Source of the DNA: CAIKMD01 sp035533255 | Lineage (GTDB): Bacteria; Pseudomonadota; Alphaproteobacteria; ATCC43930; CGMCC-115725 | Direction: 5' to 3' | Assembly: GCA_035533255.1 (NCBI GenBank) | Contig: DATLUE010000381.1 | Location: forward strand, 1-45,292 | DNA: 45,292 nt | In this document: piece by piece, positions 16,217-24,869 of the stretch | Layout of the letters: every line of letters begins with the position of its first letter | How positions within the stretch are numbered: position 1 is the first letter of the stretch | Program-made: the position numbers and the translations under genes | The notes under the pieces: model-generated | Told to the model about the DNA's origin: nothing | The model's database searches: none | Seen by the model: only the letters and a program-made list of their open reading frames with translations

Positions 16217-17419
16217 TCAGCGGCCGGCAACAGCATCCGCCGCTTCGCTCCGGCCCGACACCGCGTCATCGGGAAATTCCGCTTGCAGCCGCGGATAGAC
16301 CTCGCGCGCGAAAGCCCGGATTCCGGCCACGGTGTCATCGTGATCGAGATGCCCGGCCTGGCCCATCAGCAGCAAATTCCCGAACCCGCCGACGTGATGA
16401 TAGAACGCCTTGATCTGCTCGAACACCCGATCCGGCGTGCCGTAGAACATCGTGCCGTTCGCGACCGCGCTGTCGACAGTGAGGTTGCCGCCGAAATTGC
16501 CGAAGCCGCCGCCAGCCGCATCGCCCAGCATCATCTGCACATTGGCCGCGATCGGGCTATAGCCCGGCGGGTTGCGGAACCAGGGCGAGACCTTGTTGGC
16601 GGTGATGTACCAGAGCAGCTTCTCGGCGCCGGCGCGCGCCTTCGCGTCGCTGTCGGCGACATAAACCATCGCGGCATAAGCGAGCCGGTTGACCGCCACA
16701 TCGTTGCCCTTGCCGGCCTGGCGCCAGCCCTTGCGATAGGAATCGTAGATCGCCGGCGTGCCCTTGAAGCCGGTGAGGAAGGTCGCCTGGATGTAGCCAT
16801 GTGCGCCGACCTGTCCGGCGCCGCCGGCGCTGGTGGTGCTGACCCAGATCGGCGGATGCGGCGACTGATAGGGCCGCGGCCAGATGTTGATGTTGCGATG
16901 ATGGAAGAACCGGCCCTCGAAGCTGGTCGGTCCGTCGTTGCTGGTCCAGGCCTGGACGATCAGGTCGAGCGCTTCCCAATGCCGCTCGTTCATGCGCACG
17001 GGGTTGCTGTTCGCCGGCAGGATCTCGGTCGGCACGCCGCGCACGAAGCCGGCCTCGAGCCGGCCTTTCGACAGCACATCGATCAGCGCCATCTCCTCGG
17101 CGACGCGCACCGGCTGGCGGCGGTTGGCGATCGGATTGCCGAGGATGAGGAGCCGCGCCTTGTGCGTCAGCCGCGCCAGCGCCGCCAGCACCAGCGGCGC
17201 CGCGGGATCGACGCAGGTCGCGCTCTGGTGGTGCTCGTTGAGCATGATGTTGACGCCTTCCTCCTCGGCGATCTGCCATTCGGTGAGGAAGCGGTCGTAC
17301 AGCGCGGCGCCTTTCCTCGGATCGTAAAGCCGATTCGGCAGGGTGACGCGGATCGAATCGTATTCCTCGGCGGGCGGCAGGAAGGGATAGGCGTTCTCGC
17401 TGAAATGCCAGGCGCGCAT
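16217..17419 (-). CDS. Luciferase-like flavin-dependent monooxygenase (LLM 3)
   Basis: This 400-aa luciferase-fold oxidoreductase has LNEHHQSATCVDP, NRRQPVRVAEEMALIDVLSKGRLEAGFVRG and the PHPPIWVSTTSAGG segment. It follows the alpha/beta hydrolase gene by 5 bp, and its AAGGAG ribosome-binding site lies inside the hydrolase 3' end, so the two are translationally coupled. The LLM-hydrolase coupling recurs at 21084-23034 on the other strand. The substrate is unknown; a Baeyer-Villiger-like or C-N/C-S oxidation followed by hydrolysis would fit the pairing, as inference. Confidence 0.87.
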   Translation of the reverse strand: MRAWHFSENAYPFLPPAEEYDSIRVTLPNRLYDPRKGAALYDRFLTEWQIAEEEGVNIMLNEHHQSATCVDPAAPLVLAALARLTHKARLLILGNPIANRRQPVRVAEEMALIDVLSKGRLEAGFVRGVPTEILPANSNPVRMNERHWEALDLIVQAWTSNDGPTSFEGRFFHHRNINIWPRPYQSPHPPIWVSTTSAGGAGQVGAHGYIQATFLTGFKGTPAIYDSYRKGWRQAGKGNDVAVNRLAYAAMVYVADSDAKARAGAEKLLWYITANKVSPWFRNPPGYSPIAANVQMMLGDAAGGGFGNFGGNLTVDSAVANGTMFYGTPDRVFEQIKAFYHHVGGFGNLLLMGQAGHLDHDDTVAGIRAFAREVYPRLQAEFPDDAVSGRSEAADAVAGR

Positions 17420-17424
17420 GGCGG

Positions 17425-18204
17425 CTAAGCTCCTTGCTCGAAGAACGCGGCGAGCTTCGCGACGAAAGCTTCGGGCTGCTCGACATGCGGCAGATGGCCG
17501 GCGGCCGGGATGGTCTCGATCCGCGCGCCTGGAATCAGCGCCGCATAGCGGTCGAGGTAGGGTGCCGAAACGATGCCGTCGCTCGCGCCGCGTATGAACA
17601 GCACCGGCATCGTCAAGCGATGGAGGCGATGCTTGAGCTTCGGGTTGTGCATGTAGGGCTCCCAGACCAGCAGCGCGAGCGTCTCGCTGTTGCGCGCGAT
17701 GACCCGCATTTCTTCTTCGGTGAGCTTCGTCAGGTCGATCTTCGCCTTGGCGGGGTCATGGAAGCGGAGCCGATTCATCTCATCCTGCGAGATGGCGAAG
17801 ATATCGGGAATGTCGAGTTGCTTCACGCCGCCGGTCTTGACGCCGACCGGGCCGACCAAGGCCAGCTTCTCGATCCGTTCGGGCACTTTGGTCGCGATCT
17901 CGGCCGCGATCCAGCCGCCGATCGAGCAGCCAACCAGCTTCGCGCGCGGCAGGTCGAGTCGATCCATCAGCTCGAGATAGACATGCGCAATGTCGTCGAT
18001 GCTGTCGACCCAATCGGGCAGGCTGGAATGGCCAAAGCCGGGATGCGACGGCGCGATCACGCGATAACGCTGGGCCAGCATCGCGACAAAAGGATCCTCG
18101 GGCGCGAAGCCCTGGCCGCTATGGAAGAACAGCAGCGGCAACCCGTCGCCGCTCTCGTGAAGCTCGAGCTCGATCTCGCCGAGCTTCAGCATGTCGTGCT
18201 TCAC
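17425..18204 (-). CDS. Alpha/beta-fold hydrolase (paired with LLM 3)
   Basis: This 259-aa alpha/beta hydrolase has the nucleophile elbow GCSIGG near residue 107, an acidic residue in RGASDGIVSAPY near 210, and the catalytic histidine in AAGHLPHVEQPEAF near 238. The cap region (about 125-180) is short and helical. Members of this group include meta-cleavage-product (C-C) hydrolases and small esterases. It leads the minus-strand operon with LLM 3 and LLM 2. The closest enzyme class cannot be chosen from motifs alone. Confidence 0.87.
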   Translation of the reverse strand: MKHDMLKLGEIELELHESGDGLPLLFFHSGQGFAPEDPFVAMLAQRYRVIAPSHPGFGHSSLPDWVDSIDDIAHVYLELMDRLDLPRAKLVGCSIGGWIAAEIATKVPERIEKLALVGPVGVKTGGVKQLDIPDIFAISQDEMNRLRFHDPAKAKIDLTKLTEEEMRVIARNSETLALLVWEPYMHNPKLKHRLHRLTMPVLFIRGASDGIVSAPYLDRYAALIPGARIETIPAAGHLPHVEQPEAFVAKLAAFFEQGA

Positions 18205-18296
18205 CGAGTCCTCCCCAACTGGCGCGCGGCCATTACGCTCCGCTACCGGATCACTATTTCATCGCCCTGCGTCGGAGGCAAGGACGCGGGGCGGTT

Positions 18297-20957
18297 TCAC
18301 GCGCCGAGACTTTTCGATGCCATCTCGTAGGTATTCTTGCTGAGCGAGGGCAGGGCCAGCACGCGCTCCAGCGCGCGTTTCATCAGCGACCGACGCGCGG
18401 CATCGTGCCGCCGCCATTGGCCCAGCGGCTGGATGAGGCGCGAGGCCATCAACGGGTTGAGGCCGTCGAGCGTGATCACCTGGTCGGCGAGAAAGGCATA
18501 GCCGGCGCCGCTCGCATCGTGAAAGCGAAGCTGGTTGCCTTGCGTGAACGCCCCGACCAGCGAGCGCATCCGGTTCGGGTTCTTGATGGTGAAGGCCGAA
18601 TGATGCGTCAGCTCCTTGACCCGCGCCAGCGTCCCGGGCAATGACGACATGGCCTGGAGGCTGAACCATTTGTCGACCACCAGCTCGTCGTCCTTCCAGC
18701 GCTCGTAGAATTTGCCAAGCGCCTCGCCGCGCGCCGGATGGTCGAATTCGCCCAGCACGGCGAGCGCGGACAGCACGTCGGTCATGTTGGCGTCGGCGTC
18801 GAATTGCGCCTTCGCGCGGGCGATGCCGGCTTCGCCTTCGCCGAGCGCGAGATAGCCGAGCGCGACATTGCGCAGCGCGCGCTTGCCGATCGCGGCGCCG
18901 TCGGCGTTGAAGGGACCGCGATCGCTTAGTCTTTCATAAAGCGATGCGAATTCGCGGGCGAGCGCCGTGCTGATTTGAGTCTTGGCGACATGACGCGCGG
19001 CATGGATCGCCTCGACATCGACGGTCGCCATCTGGTCGGCGAGGAAGGATTCCGACGGCAGGCTCAGCACTTCGGCGGCGAAAGCGGGATCGGCTTCGGC
19101 CGCGGCGAGCGCGCGTTGCATCTGCGTGACCAGCTCGGGATCGAGTGACGGCGGCCCGCCGCTGCGCTGTGCTGCGACCATGTCGAGCAGCAGATGCGTC
19201 GCCACCTGCTGGCCGGCTTCCCAGCGCGCGAACGGATCGGTGTCGTTCAGCGCCAGGAATTGCTGGCGCTCCGGCGACAGGCCTTTGAGCTTCACCGGTG
19301 CCGAAAACCGGCGCAGCAGCGAGGGCACCGGCCGGCTCGGCACATCGACGAAACGGAAAGTCTGACGCGTCTCTTTCAGGATCAGCACACGCGTGCCGCG
19401 CGTCGCCGCTTTCTCGTCGGCCAGCCGCGTCGGCAATTCCGCGCCGTCGGCGCCGAGCAAGCCCATCGCCACCGGCACGATCAGCGGCTGCTTGTCGCTT
19501 TGCCCCGGCGTCGGCGCGACCGTTTGCGCGATTGTCAGCTCGTAAATCTTGGTCGCGGCGTCGTAGCGGTCCTCGACCGTAAGCTCGGGCGTGCCGGCCT
19601 GCCTGTACCAGGTGAGGAAATGCGAAAAATCGGCGCCGTTGGCATCGGCCATCGCGGCGACGAAATCCTCGATCGTTACGGCGTGCCCGTCATGGCGCTT
19701 GAAATAAAGGTCCATGCCGCGGCGGAAGCCATCCTTGCCGAGCTGCGTCTCGATCATGCGCACGATCTCGGCGCCCTTGTTGTAGACGGTCGCGGTGTAG
19801 AAATTATCGATCTCGAGATATTGCGCGGGCTGCACCGGATGGGCGAGCGGGCCGGCATCCTCGGGGAATTGCGCCGCGCGCAGCCGCCGCACGTCGCCGA
19901 TGCGCTTGACCGCACGGCTTCCCATATCGGCCGAAAATTCCTGATCGCGATAGACGGTCAGGCCTTCCTTCAGCGAGAGCTGGAACCAGTCGCGGCAGGT
20001 GACGCGGTCGCCGGTCCAGTTGTGGAAATATTCGTGACCGATCACCGATTCGATGCCCTGGAAATCGACGTCGGTCGCGGTCTCGGGCTTGGCCAGCACG
20101 TATTTCGTGTTGAAGACATTGAGGCCCTTGTTCTCCATCGCGCCCATGTTGAAATCGCTGACCGCGACGATGTTGAAGACGTCAAGATCGTAGGCGAGGC
20201 CGAATTTTTCTTCGTCCCAGCGCATTGCGCGTTTCAGCGATGCCATCGCATGCGCGCATTTGTCCTCGTCGCCGCGTCGCACCCAGATTGCCAGCGGCAC
20301 ATTCTTGCCGCTCATCGTGGTGAAGCTGTCGCGGAACGGCACCAGATCGCCGGCGACCAGGGCGAAGAGATAGGAGGGCTTTGGAAACGGGTCTTCCCAT
20401 TTCGCCCAATGCCGGCCGCCGGTGCTGTCGCCGCGATCGACCGGGTTGCCGTTCGATAGCAGCACCGGATAGCGCGCCTTGTCGGCAAGGATCGTCGTGG
20501 TGAAGCGCGCCATCACATCGGGCCGGTCGAGGAAATAGGTGATGCGGCGAAAGCCCTCGGGCTCGCATTGAGTGCAGAAATTGCCGCCGGATTTATAGAG
20601 ACCCGATAGCACGGTGTTGTTCTGCGGCTCGATGCCGGTCTCGATGTCGAGCGTGAATTCGCCGGGCACCGAGGTGATGGTCAGCGATTCGTCATCTTGT
20701 ACATAGCGATTGGGGCCGAGCGCCTCGCCACCGATGGCCAGCGAGACCAGTTCCAGCTCTCGCCCCTGCAGTTTCAGCGGCGCCTGCCGGTCAGGCGCAT
20801 CGGGATTGCGCCGCACCGTCAGCCGCGCCTTCACCCGAGTCTTCTCCTCGCCGAGATCGAAGACTAGGTCGACCGCGTCGATCAGGAAATCCGGCGCCTG
20901 ATAGTCGGCGAGCCGGATCGGCTGGTGCGGGCTCAAATCGCGCGAGGCATCGGGCAT
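18297..20957 (-). CDS. pepN: Aminopeptidase N (M1 zinc metalloprotease)
   Basis: This 886-aa M1 aminopeptidase has the exopeptidase GAMEN motif near residue 273 and the zinc site H308-E-Y-F-H312 followed by E331 at the expected x18 spacing. Length and the large C-terminal helical domain match Escherichia coli PepN (870 aa). It is a cytosolic enzyme that finishes degradation of peptides released by ATP-dependent proteases. It stands alone between two short operons, diverging from LLM 4. The start at 20957 matches the family N-terminus. No anomaly is seen. Confidence 0.96.
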   Translation of the reverse strand: MPDASRDLSPHQPIRLADYQAPDFLIDAVDLVFDLGEEKTRVKARLTVRRNPDAPDRQAPLKLQGRELELVSLAIGGEALGPNRYVQDDESLTITSVPGEFTLDIETGIEPQNNTVLSGLYKSGGNFCTQCEPEGFRRITYFLDRPDVMARFTTTILADKARYPVLLSNGNPVDRGDSTGGRHWAKWEDPFPKPSYLFALVAGDLVPFRDSFTTMSGKNVPLAIWVRRGDEDKCAHAMASLKRAMRWDEEKFGLAYDLDVFNIVAVSDFNMGAMENKGLNVFNTKYVLAKPETATDVDFQGIESVIGHEYFHNWTGDRVTCRDWFQLSLKEGLTVYRDQEFSADMGSRAVKRIGDVRRLRAAQFPEDAGPLAHPVQPAQYLEIDNFYTATVYNKGAEIVRMIETQLGKDGFRRGMDLYFKRHDGHAVTIEDFVAAMADANGADFSHFLTWYRQAGTPELTVEDRYDAATKIYELTIAQTVAPTPGQSDKQPLIVPVAMGLLGADGAELPTRLADEKAATRGTRVLILKETRQTFRFVDVPSRPVPSLLRRFSAPVKLKGLSPERQQFLALNDTDPFARWEAGQQVATHLLLDMVAAQRSGGPPSLDPELVTQMQRALAAAEADPAFAAEVLSLPSESFLADQMATVDVEAIHAARHVAKTQISTALAREFASLYERLSDRGPFNADGAAIGKRALRNVALGYLALGEGEAGIARAKAQFDADANMTDVLSALAVLGEFDHPARGEALGKFYERWKDDELVVDKWFSLQAMSSLPGTLARVKELTHHSAFTIKNPNRMRSLVGAFTQGNQLRFHDASGAGYAFLADQVITLDGLNPLMASRLIQPLGQWRRHDAARRSLMKRALERVLALPSLSKNTYEMASKSLGA

Positions 20958-21083
20958 GGGTTTTTACCGGCAAGGAGTGGGCGAGGCGGACTCTAGTCCG
21001 CGAAGGCGGCGAGTTGAAGGCATCGGGGGGCGGGCGCATACTCGCGCCAAAGCCAGCCCGTATCCGAGGCGAGGATCAGCGCC

Positions 21084-22208
21084 ATGAAGTTCAATTTCTT
21101 CCACCTGATGCCGTGGACCGATTATCCGCGCGAGCCCGAGGAATGGCCGGTCAGCAACCAGGAATTCGAGGCCGAGCGCGGGCGCCAGCTTTATGCCGGC
21201 TATATCGACTGCATGGCCTATGCCGAGCAATGCGGCTTCGATTCGATCGGCTGCAACGAGCATCATTTCAGCCCCTACGGGCTGATGTCGAATTGCAATT
21301 TGATCGGCTCGGCGCTGATCCAGCGCACCAAGACCGTGAAGCTCGCAATGCTCGGCAATCTCATCCCGTTGCTCAATCCGATCCGGGTCGCCGAGGAATA
21401 CGCGATGCTCGATGTGATGAGCGGCGGGCGCTTGCTTGCCGGCATGATGCGCGGCATCCCGCACGAGTACATCGCTTACAACGTGCCGCCGAGCGAATCG
21501 CGCGAGCGGCTGCGCGAGGCGGTGGCGCTGATCGTCAAGGCCTGGACCGAGCCCGAGCCGTTCGGCTGGGAAGGCGAGTTCTATCAATTCCCCTCGGTCT
21601 CGATCTGGCCCAAGCCCTATCAGAAACCCTATCCGCGCCTTCTCATGTCGGGTACGAACGAGGAATCGGTCGAGTTCGTCGCGCAGCATCGCGCGAAGCT
21701 CGGCATCGTCCTGATCGCCGATTTGAGCGTCGCGCGCGCCAACATCGATCTCTATTACAAGGTTGCGCGCGCATCGGGCTGGGAGCCGGTGCCCGACGAT
21801 ATTCTGATCGGGCATCATACCTGCATCGCCGACAGCGACGAGGAGGCGCGCGAGCATCTGCGCAAAGGCCTCGACTATTTTCACCGCATCCTGATGCGGC
21901 CGCAGCGCAGCGCCCAGCAGCTCGTGATCCAGAAGACGCGATACTATCAGCGCGAAGGGTCGAGCGATCGCTTCGAGGCGCGTCTCGCGACCCTGCGGGC
22001 GCGCAGCCTGGAAGAGCAGATCGAATCCGGCTCGGTCTATTGCGGCAGCCCCGAAACCGTGGTCGCGCAGATCAAGCGCGTGCATCAAGCGCTGGGCCAC
22101 GGCATCGAGCAATTCACGATGAAGGTCGGCAACATGCCCGACCCGGTCGTGCGCCGCGGGATGGAGCTGTTCCGCGATCGCGTCCAACCCGAACTGCGCG
22201 ATCTATAA
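21084..22208 (+). CDS. Luciferase-like flavin-dependent monooxygenase (LLM 4)
   Basis: This 374-aa luciferase-fold oxidoreductase begins KFNFFHLMPWTDYP and has CNEHHFSPYGLMS, LIPLLNPIRVAEEYAMLDVMSGGRLLAGMMRG, and a C-terminal CGSPETV segment common to LLM enzymes. The HLMP opening and NEHH strand group it with LLM 2. It is followed after 10 bp by an alpha/beta hydrolase with AAGGAG in the gap, so the two form an operon, mirroring LLM 3 and its hydrolase on the other side of pepN. The substrate is unknown. Confidence 0.88.
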   Translation: MKFNFFHLMPWTDYPREPEEWPVSNQEFEAERGRQLYAGYIDCMAYAEQCGFDSIGCNEHHFSPYGLMSNCNLIGSALIQRTKTVKLAMLGNLIPLLNPIRVAEEYAMLDVMSGGRLLAGMMRGIPHEYIAYNVPPSESRERLREAVALIVKAWTEPEPFGWEGEFYQFPSVSIWPKPYQKPYPRLLMSGTNEESVEFVAQHRAKLGIVLIADLSVARANIDLYYKVARASGWEPVPDDILIGHHTCIADSDEEAREHLRKGLDYFHRILMRPQRSAQQLVIQKTRYYQREGSSDRFEARLATLRARSLEEQIESGSVYCGSPETVVAQIKRVHQALGHGIEQFTMKVGNMPDPVVRRGMELFRDRVQPELRDL

Positions 22209-22218
22209 GGAGCAGGCG

Positions 22219-23034
22219 ATGACATTCGAGCGCAAGGAAATCGGGCTTGGCTCCGGGCCGACGACGTATTTCGTCGGCGGCAGCGGCGAGCCGCTGCTCT
22301 ATCTTCATCCCGCGAGTGGCGTCGCGATCAGCAAGCCGCTGGAAGCCTTGGCGCAGACCCGCACGGTCTATATGCCGGTGACGCCGGGCTTCGACGGCAC
22401 CGCGCCGCATGAGGCGCTTCAATCGATGGAAGCGCTCGCCAGCTTCGCGTCGGCGTTCATCGACGCCGCGATCGGCAAACGCTGCGACGTGATCGGCGCG
22501 TCGTTCGGCGGCTGGCAAGCGCTGTGGCTGGCGGTGAAGCATGCCGCGACGATCGATCACCTGGTGCTCGAAGCGCCCGCGGGCGTGCCGGCCGGCGGCA
22601 AGGGTGGGCTGCCCGCCGATCCCGCCGCGCTGCGCGCCAAGCTGTTCGCCTATCCCGAGCGCGCACCGCCCATGACCAAGCCGTTGGAGCAGATCCAGGG
22701 CAACCGCCGCATGCTCGATCGTTACCGCGCGCTCTCGCTCGCCGATGCGGCGCTGCCGACGCGGGTCGCCGAGATCAAGGCGCCGACCTTGATCCTCATG
22801 GGGACCAAGGACGAGATCATCCCGCGCGAGACCGGACAATTCCTCAAAGGCGCGATCGCCGGCTCGCATCTCGCCTATATTTACGATGCCGCGCATGTGA
22901 TCGAGTCCGACCAGCCCGAGCGATTGCTGCGCATTGTCGCTTCGTTCCTCGAGCGCGGCGAGGCCTATATCGTCAATTGGGGCGCGTCGAGTGCTTCCGC
23001 CGTGCCGGGCGGGGTCGTTCACGCCGCGCGATAG
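22219..23034 (+). CDS. Alpha/beta-fold hydrolase (paired with LLM 4)
   Basis: This 271-aa hydrolase has the nucleophile elbow GASFGGW near residue 95, an acid in MGTKDEIIPRE near 195 and a histidine in DAAHVIESDQPERLL near 222, the order of a catalytic triad. AAGGAG before the ATG and the 10-bp gap link it to LLM 4. It differs strongly from the hydrolase at 17425, so the two LLM-hydrolase pairs are not a recent duplication. The 3' end overlaps the convergent cupin gene by 16 bp. Confidence 0.86.
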   Translation: MTFERKEIGLGSGPTTYFVGGSGEPLLYLHPASGVAISKPLEALAQTRTVYMPVTPGFDGTAPHEALQSMEALASFASAFIDAAIGKRCDVIGASFGGWQALWLAVKHAATIDHLVLEAPAGVPAGGKGGLPADPAALRAKLFAYPERAPPMTKPLEQIQGNRRMLDRYRALSLADAALPTRVAEIKAPTLILMGTKDEIIPRETGQFLKGAIAGSHLAYIYDAAHVIESDQPERLLRIVASFLERGEAYIVNWGASSASAVPGGVVHAAR

Positions 23035-23519
23035 CCGAAGCGGCGAACCTTGTCGAGATTCATGCCCTCGATGCGCAACAGCCTGGTCGGTCCGTCGCGC
23101 CGCGGCGAGTGCAGATCGCCTTCGTTGTAGAGATGCGCCTTGCCGGGCGTCAGCGTATAGCTGCGCGCGAATTTCACTTTGCCCAGCTTGCCTTCGCCTG
23201 CCGGCTCGACCAGCGACCAGTCGCTCATCACGGTCTCGCCGGCGACCTGGCCATAGATCGCCCACGACGTTCCATGATCGTGCGGCTGGCTCTCGCGCGC
23301 GTCGCCATAGTTATGCGCGCAGATGCAGAAGCCGAGCGCGGGGTCCTCGTAAAGGATGTCGCGCTGGCCGGTGCCGCTGTTGAAATGCGCGGTAACAAAA
23401 GCCTGGTCCTTGCACGCTTCCTCGACCAGCGCGCAAACCTGCTGGCGGCCGGCGGGACCGTGATCGGCTTTCAGCGCGCGGCGGCATTCCGCCGCCAATT
23501 GCTCGAGTGTCAGGCTCAT
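23019..23519 (-). CDS. Cysteine-dioxygenase-like cupin protein
   Basis: This 166-aa protein has a cupin core with the metal motif PHDHGTSWAIYGQVAGE near residue 75 and a second-strand histidine in the KAHLYNEGDLHSP region near 120. The spacing resembles thiol dioxygenases of the cysteine dioxygenase / 3-mercaptopropionate dioxygenase group, which use one Fe(II) and O2. I start at 23519 because GGAGG is well placed; the frame continues upstream into the neighbouring gene without a better start. It follows the unknown gene at 23543 by 23 bp on the same strand. Activity is inferred from motif only; a non-catalytic cupin is possible. Confidence 0.75.
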   Translation of the reverse strand: MSLTLEQLAAECRRALKADHGPAGRQQVCALVEEACKDQAFVTAHFNSGTGQRDILYEDPALGFCICAHNYGDARESQPHDHGTSWAIYGQVAGETVMSDWSLVEPAGEGKLGKVKFARSYTLTPGKAHLYNEGDLHSPRRDGPTRLLRIEGMNLDKVRRFGYRAA

Positions 23520-23542
23520 GGATGATCCTCCGTTAAACGCGC

Positions 23543-23968
23543 TCAGCCGCGCTGATAGGGGTAGCAATGCTCGCGCTCGAGCGTCAGGCCGAAATGATCG
23601 CCCAGCGCCTTGATCGCGTCGCCTTCGGCCGGATAAGGATCGGCATTGGCGGCGCCGACGATAATGATGCGCGCGCTGGGGCTGCTCTTGCCGCCCGGCG
23701 GCAGCATCGCGGTGACATGCGCGTTGCCGTCCTGGTCGCGCAAGGTCACGAACATCGGCATCTCTTTCTGGATATGCGCGTTGAGACCGATCTCCTGCTC
23801 GAAGAAAGCCCCCGATCCGGGTTGAAAGCTTTGGACGGCCTTCTCGCGCTCGAGGCGAAAATATTTCTCGACCGCGTGGCGCATCATTTGCGATTCCTGC
23901 AACGCCTCGGCTTCGGTCTCGAGCCGGAACCAAGTCTTGCCATTGGGCGCATCGACCACAAAGCGCAT
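23543..23968 (-). CDS. Conserved-looking protein of unknown function, operon with cupin
   Basis: This 141-aa soluble protein has no signal peptide or membrane segment. The ATG at 23968 has GGAGGG upstream and is preferred to the distant in-frame ATG at 24196. It begins MRFVVDAPNGKTWFRLETEAEA and contains a central GAFFEQEIGLNAHIQKEMPMFVTLRD stretch, then mixed beta-alpha sequence and ends CYPYQRG. I do not recognise a family. Its position 23 bp before the cupin gene suggests a joint role, perhaps as partner or regulator. Confidence 0.75.
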   Translation of the reverse strand: MRFVVDAPNGKTWFRLETEAEALQESQMMRHAVEKYFRLEREKAVQSFQPGSGAFFEQEIGLNAHIQKEMPMFVTLRDQDGNAHVTAMLPPGGKSSPSARIIIVGAANADPYPAEGDAIKALGDHFGLTLEREHCYPYQRG

Positions 23969-24089
23969 GTCGCGTGATCCCTCCGTTTGTCGCGCGGGAC
24001 GCCGCGATCCTAGCCCGAACCGCGGTGGCTTGGAAAGCAGCGGCAGCCCTTCCATTTTTAGCACGCCCATTCTATAGCGCCGCGCGATC

Positions 24090-24869
24090 ATGGCGCATGA
24101 AATCACTTTAACCTCGCCGCGCCGGACCTTCGCTGCGCCCAGCGCCGAGCTGCGCATCGTGCATAGCTCGGACCTGCATGTCGGCGAAGGCTTCACCGAG
24201 CCGGTGCATCAGGGCGACGGGACCGCGGGCTTGCGCGTCGTGCTGCAAGCGGCGCGCGATGCTAAGGCGGATGTGGTGCTCCTGGCCGGCGACACCTTCG
24301 AGCACAATCGCCTCTCCGCCGGGCTGCTCGATCGCGCGAAGGCGCTGCTCGCCGCGGCGGGCATGACAGTCGTGATCCTGCCCGGCAATCACGACCCGGC
24401 GATTGCCGACTCCGTGTTCCATCGCGGCGTGGCGGCGCCGGCGAATGTTCATGTGCTTGGCGTGACCGACGATGCGGCGGTCGCGTTTCCCGATCTCGGC
24501 CTCGAGATCTGGGGACATGCGCATCGCGATTACGGCGATATGGCGCCGCTGGCACGGCCGCGACCGCGCTGCAGCTTCTGGCAGATCGCGATGGCGCATG
24601 GGCATTACGCGCCCGCGCCCGATCGCTCGACCAAGCTGCGCCCCGGCTGGCTCTTCGGCGACGACGAGATCGCGGCGACCGCCGCCGATTACGTCGCGCT
24701 CGGTCATTGGAACCGCCCGGTGCGGGTCGGCAGCGGCGCGACCCTCGCCTATTATTCGGGCTCGCCCGATTACGCCGGCACTGTCAATCTGGTGCGGCTG
24801 TTGCCGAGCGGCGGGGTCGACGTGTCGCGCGTGCCGGTCGATTGGAGCCACCCCATCCTCAACCGCTAA
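24090..24869 (+). CDS. Calcineurin-like metallophosphoesterase (SbcD/Mre11-like)
   Basis: This 259-aa protein carries the five metallophosphoesterase motifs in order: SDLHVG near residue 28, LAGDTFEHN near 65, LPGNHD near 97, an MAHGHY segment near 170 and a GHWNRP segment near 205. The pattern is that of SbcD/Mre11-type nucleases, but the protein is shorter and no SbcC-like ATPase lies next to it, so it may be a stand-alone phosphodiesterase or nuclease. Its start diverges from the unknown/cupin operon. Its stop overlaps the convergent binding-protein-like gene by 4 bp. Confidence 0.83.
   Translation: MAHEITLTSPRRTFAAPSAELRIVHSSDLHVGEGFTEPVHQGDGTAGLRVVLQAARDAKADVVLLAGDTFEHNRLSAGLLDRAKALLAAAGMTVVILPGNHDPAIADSVFHRGVAAPANVHVLGVTDDAAVAFPDLGLEIWGHAHRDYGDMAPLARPRPRCSFWQIAMAHGHYAPAPDRSTKLRPGWLFGDDEIAATAADYVALGHWNRPVRVGSGATLAYYSGSPDYAGTVNLVRLLPSGGVDVSRVPVDWSHPILNR

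Noticed and set aside
24090..24869. SbcCD complex
   Set aside because: Only the phosphoesterase is present; no SbcC-type ATPase is nearby.
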